Assembly (NCBI GenBank): GCA_025738555.1
Contig: JAOVFP010000017.1
Location: 1,612,001 to 1,676,000 of the forward strand
Source of the DNA: Cyathus striatus
Lineage: Eukaryota > Basidiomycota > Agaricomycetes > Agaricales > Nidulariaceae
Direction of reading: 5' to 3'
Length of the DNA stretch: 64,000 nt
The notes beneath the pieces are model-generated. The model saw nothing but the letters and a program-made list of their open reading frames with translations. It made no database searches and was not told the DNA's origin. Position 1 is the stretch's first letter; each line of letters begins with the position of its first letter. Shown here in pieces: positions 22,330 through 34,353 of the stretch. The position numbers and the translations under genes were made by a program.

Positions 22330-24690
22330 TTGAAACCCCACTTCACCTTCCCCTCTCTCTCAGCACTATGCACATCAACACCACCACCACCACCCCGTTC
22401 CCAATTTTGGTTTTCCAACTTCAAGTCTCATAAAGCTCGAGCCTGTAGAAAACAGGACTCGATCTCGACTCGCTCTATCGTTTTGCTTGCTTTATGCTAC
22501 TGTGCATTGGTGCTTTGTTATGGGTAGATAATTGGTTGCCTGCACCGGAGGAGGGGGGGGGGAAGGGGAGTTTAGATAGGGCATATATGGATTGGCACCA
22601 GGTACCTAGCTTCTTATTCAGAACTACTTAATGCTAAGAAAGTTGTTGATAGATCGCAGCTCGTTCGCATCCATACAGCTCCCAAGCCAATAATGACGTA
22701 CGAGCGTATATCCGTTCGCGCCTCAAGAGCCCTGCAAAAAGCACGAATGCATTGTCCTGTCTGACGACTTTGGCAATATCACGTTCGTACGGTCGTCTAC
22801 GGGGGTATACTTTGAACGAAGCAGTATCCTAGTTAAAGTCAGCGGGACATCTGACTCTGAAGAAGAGTTGAGCAACGGAACGACTAGCAATGCTATTCTT
22901 CTCTTAGCTTTGTATACCGCTCCATCCATATCTCCTGGGGCATCGGACAGTTTGGGCGCGGTAGCACTCATACAGCCCGTAGATCATTTCGCTAAGCATC
23001 GCCTTCTACGAACATTGGTGTTTTCTTTCGGGAACGATGGGGAAGGTGGGGGGAGTTCTCGTTCGTAAGTCGCACCCTTTGCTTATATCTTAGCATCTGA
23101 CATATTTGCAGATTCCTGAAGCACCCGTGGCCAAATACAACAGACACATTCGTAAGCCTAACTTCGGAGATTTGATCCAGGTACATTAGTCCTCCACCCA
23201 CCCTATCCACTCTCATAACGCACATTTCAGAGTACGGACTATAACACGCGCAACATCCGCCATCCCACTTCTACCCCTTCGACGCACACGCATGCCACAT
23301 ATGCATACTAACCCTCTCCCCTTCTTCATCGGTAACCTCTCCACCCCCCCATCACGTAACCTCTGCCACCGCGTATGATATGTACGCCACGAGAGTGCAA
23401 GGCCTCGAGTTCTCGTTTCCCCAGTCACATTATGTCCGAGGTACGAAATACGATTCGATATTCTCCATCGACAAACCTAGGCGTGTATTGTGGAACGTGA
23501 TTGAGGTTATGAAGGGTGTTGTAGGTGCTCTTGCTGATAGCGATATCGCCGAAAGGAAAGGGGGCGAAGCTGTATTCTTCGACAGTACGTTCTCCTTTTC
23601 TCGATCATCTACGCACCATCTAATGGTGTGGCTTATAGTTCTCTCAATCTCCCTCGTAATCCAACTCCAAACCTTCCTCACAATCAATATCGTGCTCCTG
23701 ACCCTCGGGCCCTTGCTTCTCCTCTTGCTCGCTGCAATCGAACACTTTGCGAAACATGAAGATCGGGTTGATCATGACACTTCGTCTCATCATCACCGGA
23801 ATCATCACCGGAATAGTCGTTCGGTGTCCCCGACGAGAAAGGATCGAGAATGTCCAGCTTGTGCTGAGATTCGGAAGAGGGTGATTCGGAAGCTCAATAT
23901 CACATGGATACGGGTCAAGTTCTTGGTTGCTGTTGTGAATGCTATGGGTGCACTGGGGACGTTGGTGGTGGGGTTTGATAAGATGAATCCATACGTATGT
24001 CGCTTTTTAATCCATCGAACCAAGTTCTAACCTTCATCACAGGCATACCATGCATCGCCAATTCTCACTCTCGTTTCTGCTAGCCCCCTTTGCCTCCTCA
24101 ACCTTACCCTCGTACTCCGCTTCCCACCTAGCCCCGTGGCAGAGAAGCAAAAACACGCCTTCCTCATGTACACTTTCACCCTCACCTGGGTCTTCTCTTT
24201 ACATTCTGCCCACAACTACATCTCTTTACCTACCTTTTACAATCCGGAACATTCTACTCTACACCTGTCTAATCGGGTACATCGAGCTCGCGATTCTAGC
24301 TCGGCACGAGGGAGGGGGGTGGGGGGGGGGGGCGAAGAGGACAGGGTTGTGCAGTTCCAAGAGGCTCTGTATGATATTGATGGAGATATAGCTATCAATA
24401 CTGGGTCGGTATTTAAACCTGAGAGGGAGGGGGAGAGAGGGGAAACGACGGAGCGGACTCCGTTGATTCTGCGTTCGGCGTTTGTTCATCGGAAGGAACA
24501 TGAGGAGGAGGGGATGGGTGGGTTTTCTGTATGCGCTCCTTATTCCATCCACGAATAACGCTGACGTTGTGTAACTAGCATACGCCAGCGTTAACTGCAT
24601 CACTCTCCTTCTCACACTTCCCCTCGCACCGTTCAGCTTGAAAATCGATACCACCGTGTTATATTTACAATTAGTGAAAACTACGAGAAC
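22330..24690 (+). pseudogene. P-1a: FXNA/PFF1-like M28 membrane protein with lost catalytic motifs
   Basis: FXNA/PFF1 proteins are vacuolar or ER multipass proteins with a lumenal M28 aminopeptidase domain. Here the order is: a membrane helix (TRSIVLLALCYCA, NWLPAPEE), then RSHPYSSQANNDVRAYIRS, SDDFGNITFVRS, APSISPGASDSLGAVALIQP, FAKHRLLRTLVFSFGNDGEG and FLKHPWPNTTDTFVSL. YDMYATRVQGLEFSFPQSHY and PRRVLWNVIEVMKG follow, then TM helices (FLTINIVLLTLGPLLLLLLA), the His-rich loop, NPY joined to AYHASPILTLVSASPLCLL across an intron (donor GTATGT at about 23995), and the acidic loop ending TERTPLI. The family's HYD, TDDG and EE motifs appear as LYT, SDSLG and GEG, so hydrolysis is not expected. A 1-bp deletion near 22735 breaks the frame, and the gene stops after the loop. 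Confidence 0.75.
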
Positions 24691-24719
24691 GTCCACTGGC
24701 ATTAGTGAAGTAATGATTA
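23655..24719 (+). repeat. Near-identical tract shared with 31662-32726
   Basis: About 1.07 kb here and its counterpart 8007 bp downstream differ at only about eight positions that I could find, all transitions, while flanking parts of the same units differ much more. The G-run near 24310 (GGGGGGTGGGGGG type) is copied exactly. This is direct sequence comparison by eye, not an alignment score. Confidence 0.8.
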
Positions 24720-24779
24720 GATCGTGAGATCATCGTTGCAAAATGAGTCCTGACATACTTAGCATGTACCTTACATGTA

Positions 24780-26763
24780 GTTTTACGATGAGTTGACTCT
24801 GTTCTGAGTTGGCAATGACTTAAGTCTTTCCAATGTGTGAGAGAAACATCACACGTCGCTAGGCAGGTTTTAAGGTGCGTGTTGGCTCCAGGTGGTCATC
24901 GTGGTTGACGTTGACGACAGCAATGTTCCCGATGGTGCGAACGACGATCAATATCGTGGGAAGTCGTGTTGAAGTCCCGCTTGGTGAGCCGTGCGCGTGA
25001 TCCACCCTTGTTCCACACAACAATTCGCATCCATTTGTCAACCCCCTCTCCATTCCACCGTAACCTCTTCACCACCTTGTATGATGTGTACACAATACAT
25101 ATGGAAGGCCTAAGTGGATCACCCTCGGCATGTACTGGAGAATGTCGTTGCTATTGCAAAGACCGGTGTCTGTTCTTTCCGATGACGAAACTACTGCGAG
25201 GAGGAGAGGGGAGCAGTAATGTAATTTGGGTCTTGACCGTATGTTCTCCTTCTCCCCACCATCTCTCGTCTAATCTCTTATTTTAGTATTCTCATCCCTC
25301 CTTGTTATCAACCAGCTTCGAACTCCTTTGTGCTCCAAAGTACTTTACGAAGGACGAGAGTCGGGGTGCAGAGGCGAGGCGAGAAGATGAATTTCTTGAA
25401 CGCTCTGCCATACAATGATAGGATGCTTGGCGTGTTCAACAGCGTATGAGTGCATCTCAATTATAGGGTGACGGCTGTGATCACCACGGGCGTGCAAGGG
25501 CTGATTGTTTCGTAGATCGAAATCCACACGTACGCCCCTCTTTCCTTACTCAGTCGAACCAAGTTGAGTCTAACCCTCCTCGTAAGCACAACTATGTTTC
25601 TCCCGTTCTTTCCTTCATCTGCTCCAGCACCCTCTTCCTCATCTCCCTCGTCGTCACATCCAATTCAATGACACGTACAGCTAAATTCTCACCTAGCTTC
25701 TAATTGTCCTCATTACCATCTGGTCCAGCTGCGCATTCCAACATACAAGCTTACCTGGCACCATATGGAACATGCTGCTGTACACCGCGTGCCCGGTGAA
25801 ATCAAGGAGGGGATACATCGAGCTTGCTATCCCGGATCGGCACGCATTGCAGAGGGGCAAGAGAGGTGCTCAGTTCCACGAAGCCTTGGAGGATATTGAC
25901 CAAGATGATGTTACGATTATTGCGTGGCTGGATCCAAGTCTAACAGGGAGATGGAGGAAGCGACGGAGTACACTCCCTTAATCCTCCGCTTGGCGCTGGT
26001 TATGGAACCGATGAATGGAGAGAGGGTTTGTGTGGGTTGTGGATCATGCACATCCTGTGGCTTTGATTGGGAGGATAGCTGAGACGTGTCATAGATGGTA
26101 ATGGGCTTGGAGGGAAATTCAATCTGTCGTATGCCTTACTTTTCCTTGCTGGGAGTTACGCTAATCCTACCTTGTATATAGCAGTGTTCGCTGTATCGCA
26201 CTCCTCATACCCCCCCTTGCACCATTCACCTAAAAACTGTACCCAGGGTATTTAAGTTGCAGGAGTCGCATCTGTGTATAGTACCATGTACCTCTGTATT
26301 GCATCATCAACGACGACTGTTGTCGCTTAGGGCACTTATGAGGTTTTCGTTAGAGCAGTGTGCTATGCTTGTGCCTCTACATTATTCGATAGCAACAGTT
26401 CACCCGTGTAGCATGTGTTCGACCGCTTCTGCAAACACCTCTGCCGGGCCCACTGTACATTAGTCACTTGATTTACTGCCTTCCACGATGAGTAACTGCA
26501 CCTCGGAATGACGAATAGTTTCACTTGGCAGGGGAGTGTAAAGGCGGAAAAGCTGAAACGATGCGACCGTGCATTTTGTGCTACGGGGGAAGGGTACATG
26601 GGTGTGTTAGGTCGAGTTTGGGAGGAGTGTTGAGGCTTTCTATCAGCTTGGATGACTTTCGTGTCAGTGAAAAACCTGAAAGGATTAACAAAATCGAGCT
26701 GTGGAGTAAACATGTGGTCAGTTTGCGGCTAATGTTTTGTTTAGTGCGGAGATTGGAGTAATC
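24780..26763 (+). pseudogene. P-1b: truncated protease-like copy, pseudogene
   Basis: Counterpart of P-0b. It begins upstream of an exon with TLYDVYTIHMEGL (about 25075), continues through a disrupted TM region, and has IELAIPDRHALQRGKRGAQF and EALEDIDQDDVTIIAWL, equivalent to the cytosolic loop of the better copies. The C-terminal domain follows (SLGGVLRLSISLDDF, KPERINKIELWSK), ending at LVRRLE with a stop at 26761-26763. The N-terminal peptidase half is absent and several frameshifts are present. Its 3' end converges on NACHT-C. No product is expected. Confidence 0.65.
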
Positions 26764-26769
26764 AGTTGG

Positions 26770-27088
26770 ATGTCAGTGGATATAAGTTAAGTACAAGGGT
26801 AGGATAATAGATTCTGGCTCTTCATATATGGGAGTGGGCAGTTACAATGGGTGTTACTACAAGTGTTACAGAAGACTATATCTAAATTATAACTCTTGAT
26901 CATAGAAAACGAATGCGACTGAATGCCAACCTACAGCGCGATGACTTATGGTGATCAGTTAATTTTAATTGAATAAATTTCCAGAGGTGTGGCGCCTTTA
27001 CCTCGTACCAACGATTTCAATTCGAAGTTTCTCAAACATTATCTGTAGATTAAAGGTAAATATTTCCCAAGCTTTTCAAAGTAATCAT
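26770..27088. other. Convergent spacer between P-1b and NACHT-C
   Basis: Short gene-free interval, repeated in the same form at the 3' side of NACHT-B, E, F and G (AGGTGTGGC...CGCCTTTACCTCGT and CGATTTCAATTCGAAGTTTC). It probably holds the two overlapping 3' UTRs. A CAG acceptor-like site follows the NACHT stop in all copies, which may reflect a spliced 3' UTR. Confidence 0.5.
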
Positions 27089-29730
27089 TTACAGACCTAA
27101 TCGAATCTTGCTGCTACTGCCCACCACTTCGTCACCACTAGAATACCTCTTTCGCTTTTCTCTCACCTGTGGCTGATTTCTTCTAGCCATACTATCTTGT
27201 GTTATAATTTCCACTACCGTGATTGATGGCCTGCCATCTACACTGAGTTCAGATGTGCCTTGCAAGTTAGACTCATCTCCTTCGGGCTCATCGTAGATAT
27301 ACCACTCAGATGTACCAGAGAAAGCGTGATCATCACTGGTTTCATCCAAAGTTTCCCAGTTGAATTGAGCGTAGTGATCATATCCTTGCAGACATTCATC
27401 ACTATCACATTTCTGTATCTCCATGAGTTTTAAGCATCTAATGAGTAAAAGTTGACGCACCATTATGAACTCATTTACGTACATCTCTAACTTCTCTGTT
27501 CTTGGTTTTTGAAGTCCGAATTTTTCCATGGAATTCATGAAGGTTATACAATTGGCTTTTATGTACTGACCAAGAACTTCGAAGGGTATAGCTGATTCGG
27601 TGAAGAGGTGCTTGAATATATAGAAGTATAGTTCTATGGGAAGATTTCTACATGTAGAAGTAAGTGTTATGATTTTGTATCCATTGCCAATATGAACATA
27701 CAAATGATTTATTTCCGACATCCATTTCATTAAATATTCAATTAGTCTGGAATGATGCATACTTTTTTTTTGATAATACATTGAATAGTTCTCCATTGAG
27801 CTGTAGACTCCTAATCCAAGACAACAGGACCCATCATCATATAGTTGAAACAGCCAGTTATTCATGGCCATTAAAAAATCACTCTCTTTATTCATGATCA
27901 TGTTAACTTCTATCCGTGGTAGCTCATATAAGTGCGTTAGGTGACCCAAGTAGTCACCCCTATGTTTGCCAGCCCACCTCACAGCACCAAAGTCAGAAGA
28001 ACCACATTCATCTTTCATAGGCTAGTCAATAGAATAAATTAAAAGTTAATTCAAACCAAACATAGCCTAGCTCACCGCATCTCTACAACCAATTGTAACA
28101 GACAATATTGCATTCCCGATATAAATCAATTGCTCCCACCATTTGTCATTTTGTGTACCATGGCGGAGTGCATTAATAAAGCAGTTAGGTCCGAATTCAT
28201 TCATAATGACATCAATCCAGTGAGAAGCAGATGTCATAGTATCAGCGAGATAGTCAAAGACACAATCCACACATTGCAGTTTCAATGTATCTGTTTTCTC
28301 AATCGGAGAATTCAAGTGAATATGTGACATACACTGTTTAGCCATATAGCCATATCTGTAAGATCGGTCAATATAAAATTCACCAGCCCTTGATTCATTA
28401 CTTAGGAAGTCAGTGAATGATGCATGGAAATATGTGAGCTCCTCAAATAAATACTTAGGAACTTTTATTAATGAATGTAAATCCACTAGAAGAGTTCTAA
28501 TTTTTGAAATTGATATCCTTAAAAATCTTGATAAAAATTCTATTCTTTCTGTTTCATTGTCATTGTGAAAAGAATAAGGGAATATAGTGATAAGAATAGG
28601 GGATATTTCCTCATATCTGACTTGAGCTGACTTAAGAATAAATGTGTATAGAACATCAATTTCTGCATAAGGATTTCCTGTTTGAGAATCGTCGATATTC
28701 AAAATTCTCTCCAATTGTTGCACAGGATTGCTTCGATGATTATCAATATACTTGATGACTGTGGCAGGGTATATAAATTGCCCAGAAGCCTTTTCAACAA
28801 GTTTCATAATTTGCCATTCTTTAGGCCACTGGGAAGAAATGGAAATATCATGAGTATTTTTGATTTCATCAAACTTATCTCTTAGAAATAGTGCAATATC
28901 TTGGTCAGGTTTAAACCGTTCATCTAGTTCCAGTACAGTACAATAATCAGATATATTCATTCTTTTAAATGTAGCCCGAATTTCAAGCTCAGGTCGACTG
29001 AAAATAATAAAGCGTAACGGAATTCTAGATTGACTCATGTTTTTCACAATGCTGTGTATGATATTACACTGCACTTTTGGATCTTGACATTCATCCAAGC
29101 CATCAATAATCATGCATCTAGTTTTATCATTATTAATCCCTTGCAAGTAATTCTTCAATGGATCCACAATAAGGTTTTGTATTTGAAACTCCAATGATTT
29201 TGAAAAAATCTGTGGATCATCTTCAACGGTGTCAGAAATCTGCTTTTTAGTTTCACGAATATATGTTGCAAGTTGGTACGCAAGTGTTGGGACCAGAGGG
29301 TTTACGGTATTTCTCATGTTTGAATTCCGTGAAAATGCAAAAAATCCACATAGTATATCTTTCATATCCTCTCGTTCCGCAACAGACCTTGAAATAGCTG
29401 ATTTTCCAGCACCAGCTGGTCCATAGATCCACTCAATTTTTTTATCCATGTTATTGTTATTTCTAACCCAATCGACAATTTCTTGTTGAACCTTTTCACG
29501 TGTACGCGGATGGCACTTAGGTTGATCGAATGATTCCTTGGAGTTATGCAATGCGCTTGTAGCTATGTGTTTCTGAAGAATATTGAACCCTGATATGTGA
29601 ACCCGTAAGGTAGTGTATTGACCTTAACCGAATGTTTAACCTTACCATTATTGACACCTGCGTGAAACTGATTTTCTACTTGAACAAGATTATCAATTCT
29701 AATTCCATGGGCCCTCTCGAATGAAGGCAT
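27089..29730 (-). CDS. NACHT-C: intact NACHT STAND ATPase
   Basis: Exons 29730-29646, 29589-28076 and 28021-27089, with introns of 56 nt (GTAAGG...CAG) and 54 nt (GTGAGC...TAG). Frame is open throughout, starting MPSFERAHGIRIDNLVQV. Walker A GPAGAGKSA, Walker B CMIIDGLDEC and FIIFSRPELEI are present. The C-terminal third carries QLYDDGSCCLGLG, RNLPIELYFYIFKHLF, the acidic EPEGDESNLQ stretch and the end KRKRYSSGDEVV. Compared with NACHT-B it has three extra residues in the loop FPYSFHNDNETERIEF, which resembles copies E and F, while its Walker B lead-in (NNDKTRC) resembles B and D, so it is mosaic. STAND ATPases act as ligand-triggered oligomerising switches; the ligand and partner cannot be read from the sequence. 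Confidence 0.88.
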
Positions 29731-29834
29731 CGTTACGAAATAGAGTGGTATTTGGTGCAACTTGCGGTAACGCAATAGTTAGAGTCAGATGGTGGGAGGT
29801 TGGAAAGAGAAGGATCATCATGAAACTCCCTCGC

Positions 29835-29842
29835 TATATATA
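29835..29842 (-). promoter_or_regulatory. TATA box of NACHT-C
   Basis: TATATATA 105 bp upstream of the ATG at 29730, in the conserved context shared by copies B-F. Confidence 0.65.
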
Positions 29843-30344
29843 CCACGCCATCGATGAGCAGCAGAGTCCATCCAATCTCCGCTCGATAGTTAAAATTGGA
29901 GCTGTTTAGAACTGTTAGAGTTTCGTCGCTGTGACAGCAGAGTGCCAAACAGTGGTGTACATGTGTGAAATCGCTGAGGCACATGTACTGCCTTATGTAT
30001 AGCAACAACACTCACCAAACCAACGCTAAGCCTCAATCTTCTTTATAAACTTTTCAGTTCATTTACTTCTAAGCATTCCATTTATATATTAAAATAAATG
30101 CATTCGAACTTTGAAGGCATGGAAATGAAAAAAATGTTGCACGCTATCATGGAGGCGCACAATGGTCAACGTCTATTAACCAAGTACTAGTACTATTAAT
30201 AGAGAAGTGATCTATCAATGTGCCAGGCTCAAGTGCTAGTGAACCTTCATTGTAGCTGTAGCTCGCTAACAAGTCACATGCTGTTTTTATTTGGTTCGAA
30301 TGGTGGTACCAAATATAACTGGCTATTGAAGGAGCCCAACTGCT
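29843..30344. promoter_or_regulatory. Divergent promoter region between NACHT-C and P-2a
   Basis: Gene-free spacer with the same conserved blocks as the NACHT-B spacer, including a variant TGATCTATCAATGTGCCAGG at about 30208 and GGTTCGAATGGT at about 30294. An open frame of about 140 codons crosses into the first protease exon, but without a convincing ATG. Confidence 0.45.
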
Positions 30345-32690
30345 GCTGCATTGAAACCCCGCCTCACCCTTCTCCCTCAGCACCATGCGCGTCAACACCA
30401 CCACCACCTCGTCCCCAACTTTGGCTTTTCAACTTCACATCCCATAAAGTCCAAGCCTGTAGAAAACAGGACTCGATCTCGACTTGCTCTATCATTTTGC
30501 TTGTTTTGTGCTACTGTGCCATCGGTGCTTTGTTATGGGTAGATATTTGGTTGCCTGCACCAGAGGAGGGGGGAGAGAAGTTGCATAGGGCATATATGGA
30601 TTGGCACCTGGTACGTAGCTTCATGTTCAGAACCACTGAAAGCTAAGAAGGCTGTTAATGGATCGCAGCTCGTCCGCATCCGTACAGCTCCCAAGCCAAT
30701 AACGACGTACGAGCGTATATCCGTTCGCGCCTCAAGAGCCTTGCAATAAAGCACGAACGCGTCTTCCTGTCTGACGACTTTAGCAATATCACGTTCGTAC
30801 GGTCGTCTACAGGGGTATACCTTGAAGGAAGCAGTATCCTAGTTAAATTCAGCGGGACATCTGACTCTAAAGAAGAGTTGAGCAACGGAACGACCAGCAA
30901 GGCTATTCTTCTCCCAGCTTTGTATACCTCTTCGTCCGTATCTCCTGGGGCATCGAACAGTTTGGGCGCGGTAGCACTCATACAGCCCGTAGATCATTCC
31001 GCTAAGCATCGCCTTCTACGAACACTGGTGTTTTATTTCGGGAACGACGGGGAAGGCGGGGAGAGTGCTCGTTCGTAAATTGCACCCTTTGCTTATATCT
31101 TCGCATCTGACATATTTGCAAATTCCTGAAGCACCCGTGGTCAAATACGACAGACACATTCGTAAGCCCAACTTCTGAGATTTCGTCCAGGTACATTAGC
31201 CCTCCACCAACCCTATCCACTCTCATAACACACTTTTCAGACTACCCATTATAATACGGGCAACATCCGCCATCCCACTTCTACCCCTTCGACACACATG
31301 CATACCACATGCAAGCTAAACCTCTCCCCTTCTTCATCGGTAACCTCTCCGTCCATTTATCACGTAACCTCTGCCACCGCGTACGATATGTACGCCACGA
31401 GAGTGCAAGGCCTCGAGCTCTCGTTGTCCCAGTCACATTACATCCGAGGTACTAAAAACGATTCGATGCTATCTATCGACCAACCTAAGCGTGTATTGTG
31501 GAACGTGATTGAGGTTATGAAGGGCGCTGTAGGTGCTCTTGCTGATAGCGATATCACCGAGAGGAAAGGAGGCGAAGCTGTATTCTTCGACAGACGTTCT
31601 CCTTTTCCCGATCATTTTAGCACCATCTAATGGTGTGCCTTATAATTCTCTCAGCCTCCCTCGTAATCCAACTCCAAACCTTCCTCACAATCAATATCGT
31701 GCTCCTGACCCCCGGGCCCTTGCTTCTCCTCTTGCTCGCTGCAATCAAACACTTTGCGAAACATGAAGATCGGGTTGATCATGACACTTCGTCTCATCAT
31801 CACCGGAATCATCACCGGAATAGTCGTTCGGTGTCCCCGACGAGAAAGGATCGAGAATGTCCAACTCGTGCTGAGATTCGGAAGAGGGTGATTCGGAAGC
31901 TCAATATCACATGGATACGGGTCAAGTTCTTGGTTGCTGTTGTGAATGCTATGGGTGCACTGGGGACGTTGGTGGCGGGGTTTGATAAGATGAATCCATA
32001 CGTATGTCGCTTTTTAATCCATCGAACCAAGTTCTAACCTTCATCACAGGCATACCATGCATCGCCAATTCTCACTCTCGTTTCTGCTAGCCCCCTTTGC
32101 CTCCTCAACCTTACCCTCGTACTCCGCTTCCCACCTAGCCCCGTGGCAGAGAAGCAAAAACACGCCTTCCTCATGTACACTTTCACCCTCACCTGGGTCT
32201 TCTCTTTACATTCTGCCCACAACTACATCTCTTTACCTACCTTTTACAATCCGGAACATTCTACTCTACACCTGTCTAATCGGGTACATCGAGCTCGCGA
32301 TTCTAGCTCGGCACGAGGGAGGGGGGTGGGGGGGGGGGGCGAAGAGGACAGGGTTGTGCAGTTCCAAGAGGCTCTGTATGATATTGATGGAGATATAGCT
32401 ATCGATACTGGGTCGGTATTTAAACCTGAGAGGGAGGGGGAGAGAGGGGAAGCGACGGAGCGGACTCCGTTGATTCTGCGTTCGGCGTTTGTTCATCGGA
32501 AGGAACATGAGGAGGAGGGGATGGGTGGGTTTTCTGTATGCGTTCCTTATTCCATCCACGAATAACGCTGACGTTGTGTAACTAGCATACGCCAGCGTTA
32601 ACTGCATCACTCTCCTTCTCACACTTCCCCTCGCACCGTTCAGCTTGAAAATCGATACCACCGTGTTATATTTACAATTAGTGAAAACTA
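30345..32690 (+). pseudogene. P-2a: best-preserved N-terminal half of the FXNA/PFF1-like protein
   Basis: The first exon is open through a membrane segment (SIILLVLCYCAIGALLWVDI) and PEEGGEKLHRAYMDWH, with donor GTACGT. The next exon reads RPHPYSSQANNDVRAYIRS, SLAIKHERVFLSDDFSN, SPGASNSLGAVALIQP and KHRLLRTLVFYFGNDGEG in one frame. The acceptor used by P-1a (ATAG) is TGG here, so splicing there is doubtful. Later exons give YDMYATRVQGLELSLSQSHY, QPKRVLWNVIEVMKG, the TM pair, the His-rich loop and the loop ending TERTPLI, an acidic dileucine-like vacuolar sorting motif. Zn-ligand motifs are replaced as in P-1a (LYT, SNSLG, GEG). The last exon is cut short as in P-1a. The true start ATG could not be fixed. 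It could be a pseudogene or a transcribed but inactive homolog. Confidence 0.7.
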
Positions 32691-32726
32691 CGAGAACGTC
32701 CACTGGCATTAGTGAAGTAATGATTA
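31662..32726 (+). repeat. Near-identical tract shared with 23655-24719
   Basis: Partner of the tract in P-1a, at a constant offset of 8007 bp. It covers the TM-coding exons, the acidic loop and the spacer into the following truncated copy. Identity drops on both sides. Confidence 0.8.
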
Positions 32727-32789
32727 GATTGTGAGATCGTCGTTGTAAAATGAGTCCTGACATACTAGCATGTACCTTACATGTAGTTT

Positions 32790-34353
32790 TACGATAAGTC
32801 AACTCTGTTCTGTGTTGGCAATGACTTAGGTCTTTCCAATGTGTGAGAGCAACATCACACGTCACTAAGCTGGTTTTAAGGTGCGTGTTGGCTTCAGGTG
32901 GTCATCGTGGTTGACGTTGACGACAGCAACGTTCCCAATGGCCGACGATCAATATCGTGGGAAGTCGTGTTGAAGTCCCGCTTGGTGAACCGTGCGCATG
33001 AAATACGTACTCCGTAATCCGCCCTTGTTCCACTGTCACACAACAATTCGCATCCATTTGTCAACCCTCTCTCCTTTCAACCATAACCTCTTCACCACCT
33101 TGTATGATGTGTACACAATATGTATGGAAGACCTAAGTGGATCACCCTCGGTGTGTACTGGAGAATGTGATTGCTACTGCAAAGACCGGTGTCTGTGTTC
33201 TTTCCGATGGCGAAACTACTGCGAGAAAGAGGGGAGCGGTAGTGCAATTTGGGTCTTGACCGTACGTTCTCCTTCTCTCCACCATCTCTCGTCTAATCTC
33301 ATGTTTTAATATTCTCATCCCTCCTTGTTTTCAACCAGCTTCGAACTCCTTTGTGCTCCAAAGTACTTTACGAAGGACGAGAATCGGAGTGCAGAGGCGA
33401 GGCGAGAAGATGAATTTCTTGAACATTCTGCCATACAGTGATAAGATGTTTCGCGTGCTTAACAGTGTATGAGTGCTGCTCAAGTATAGGGTGGCGAGTC
33501 GAAGCGACTGTAATCACTATGGGCGTGCAAGGGCTAATTGTTTCGTAGATCTAAATTCATACGTACGCCCCTCTCTCCTTGCCCAATCTAACCAGGTTCT
33601 AAGCCTCCTTGTAGACACACTATGTTTCGCCCACTCTTTCCCTCATCTGCGCCAGCACCCCCTCCTTATCTCCTTCGCCATCGTCCTCCGCTTAAACCCT
33701 TCCCCCATCGTCATATCCGATGCAACGATATGTACAGCTACATTCTCATACGAGTTTTTCTTCTCTTTACCACCTTCACACAGCTGAGGATTCCAACATA
33801 CGCGTTTACCATCTGGAACATGCTGCTGTTTTGGTGAAATCAAGGGGGGGATACATCGAGCTTGATATTCTGGATCGGCACATATTACGGAAGGGCAAGA
33901 GAGGGGCACGGTTCCACGAAGCCTTGGTGGACATCGATGAAGACGTTTACTGCGTCGGTGTTTATGCACGGAGAGGGGGAGGCGAAAGAGAACACACACC
34001 TCTAATCCTCCGCAGCTGGAGCTTGTTATGGACGAGTAGTGTGTGTGTGTCGGTTGTGGATCATGTACATCCTGTGTCTTTGATTGGGAGGATAACAGAC
34101 GTATTATGGATGGTAATGGGCAAGGAAGGAAATTCTATCTGTTGTATGCCTTACATTTCCTTGCTGGGAGTTACGCCAATCTTACCTTGTATATAAAGGT
34201 GTTCAGCTCTATTGCACTCCTCATATCCCCCCTCGCACCATTCACCTAAAAACTGTACCCAGGGTATTTAAGTTGCAGGAGTCGCATCTGTGTATAGTAC
34301 CATGTACCTCTGTATTGCATTATCGATGATGACTGTTGCTGCATGGGGTACCT
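32790..34353 (+). pseudogene. P-2b: truncated protease-like copy, cut off at its 3' end
   Basis: Same type as P-0b and P-1b: TLYDVYTICMEDL near 33100, a degraded TM part, and GYIELDILDRHILRKGKRGARF with EALVDIDEDV near 33850-33950. Homology to P-1b stops at about 34353, just before the exon that would encode GVLRLSI. The C-terminal domain is missing, replaced by unrelated sequence (34354-34825). Several frames are broken. Confidence 0.65.
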
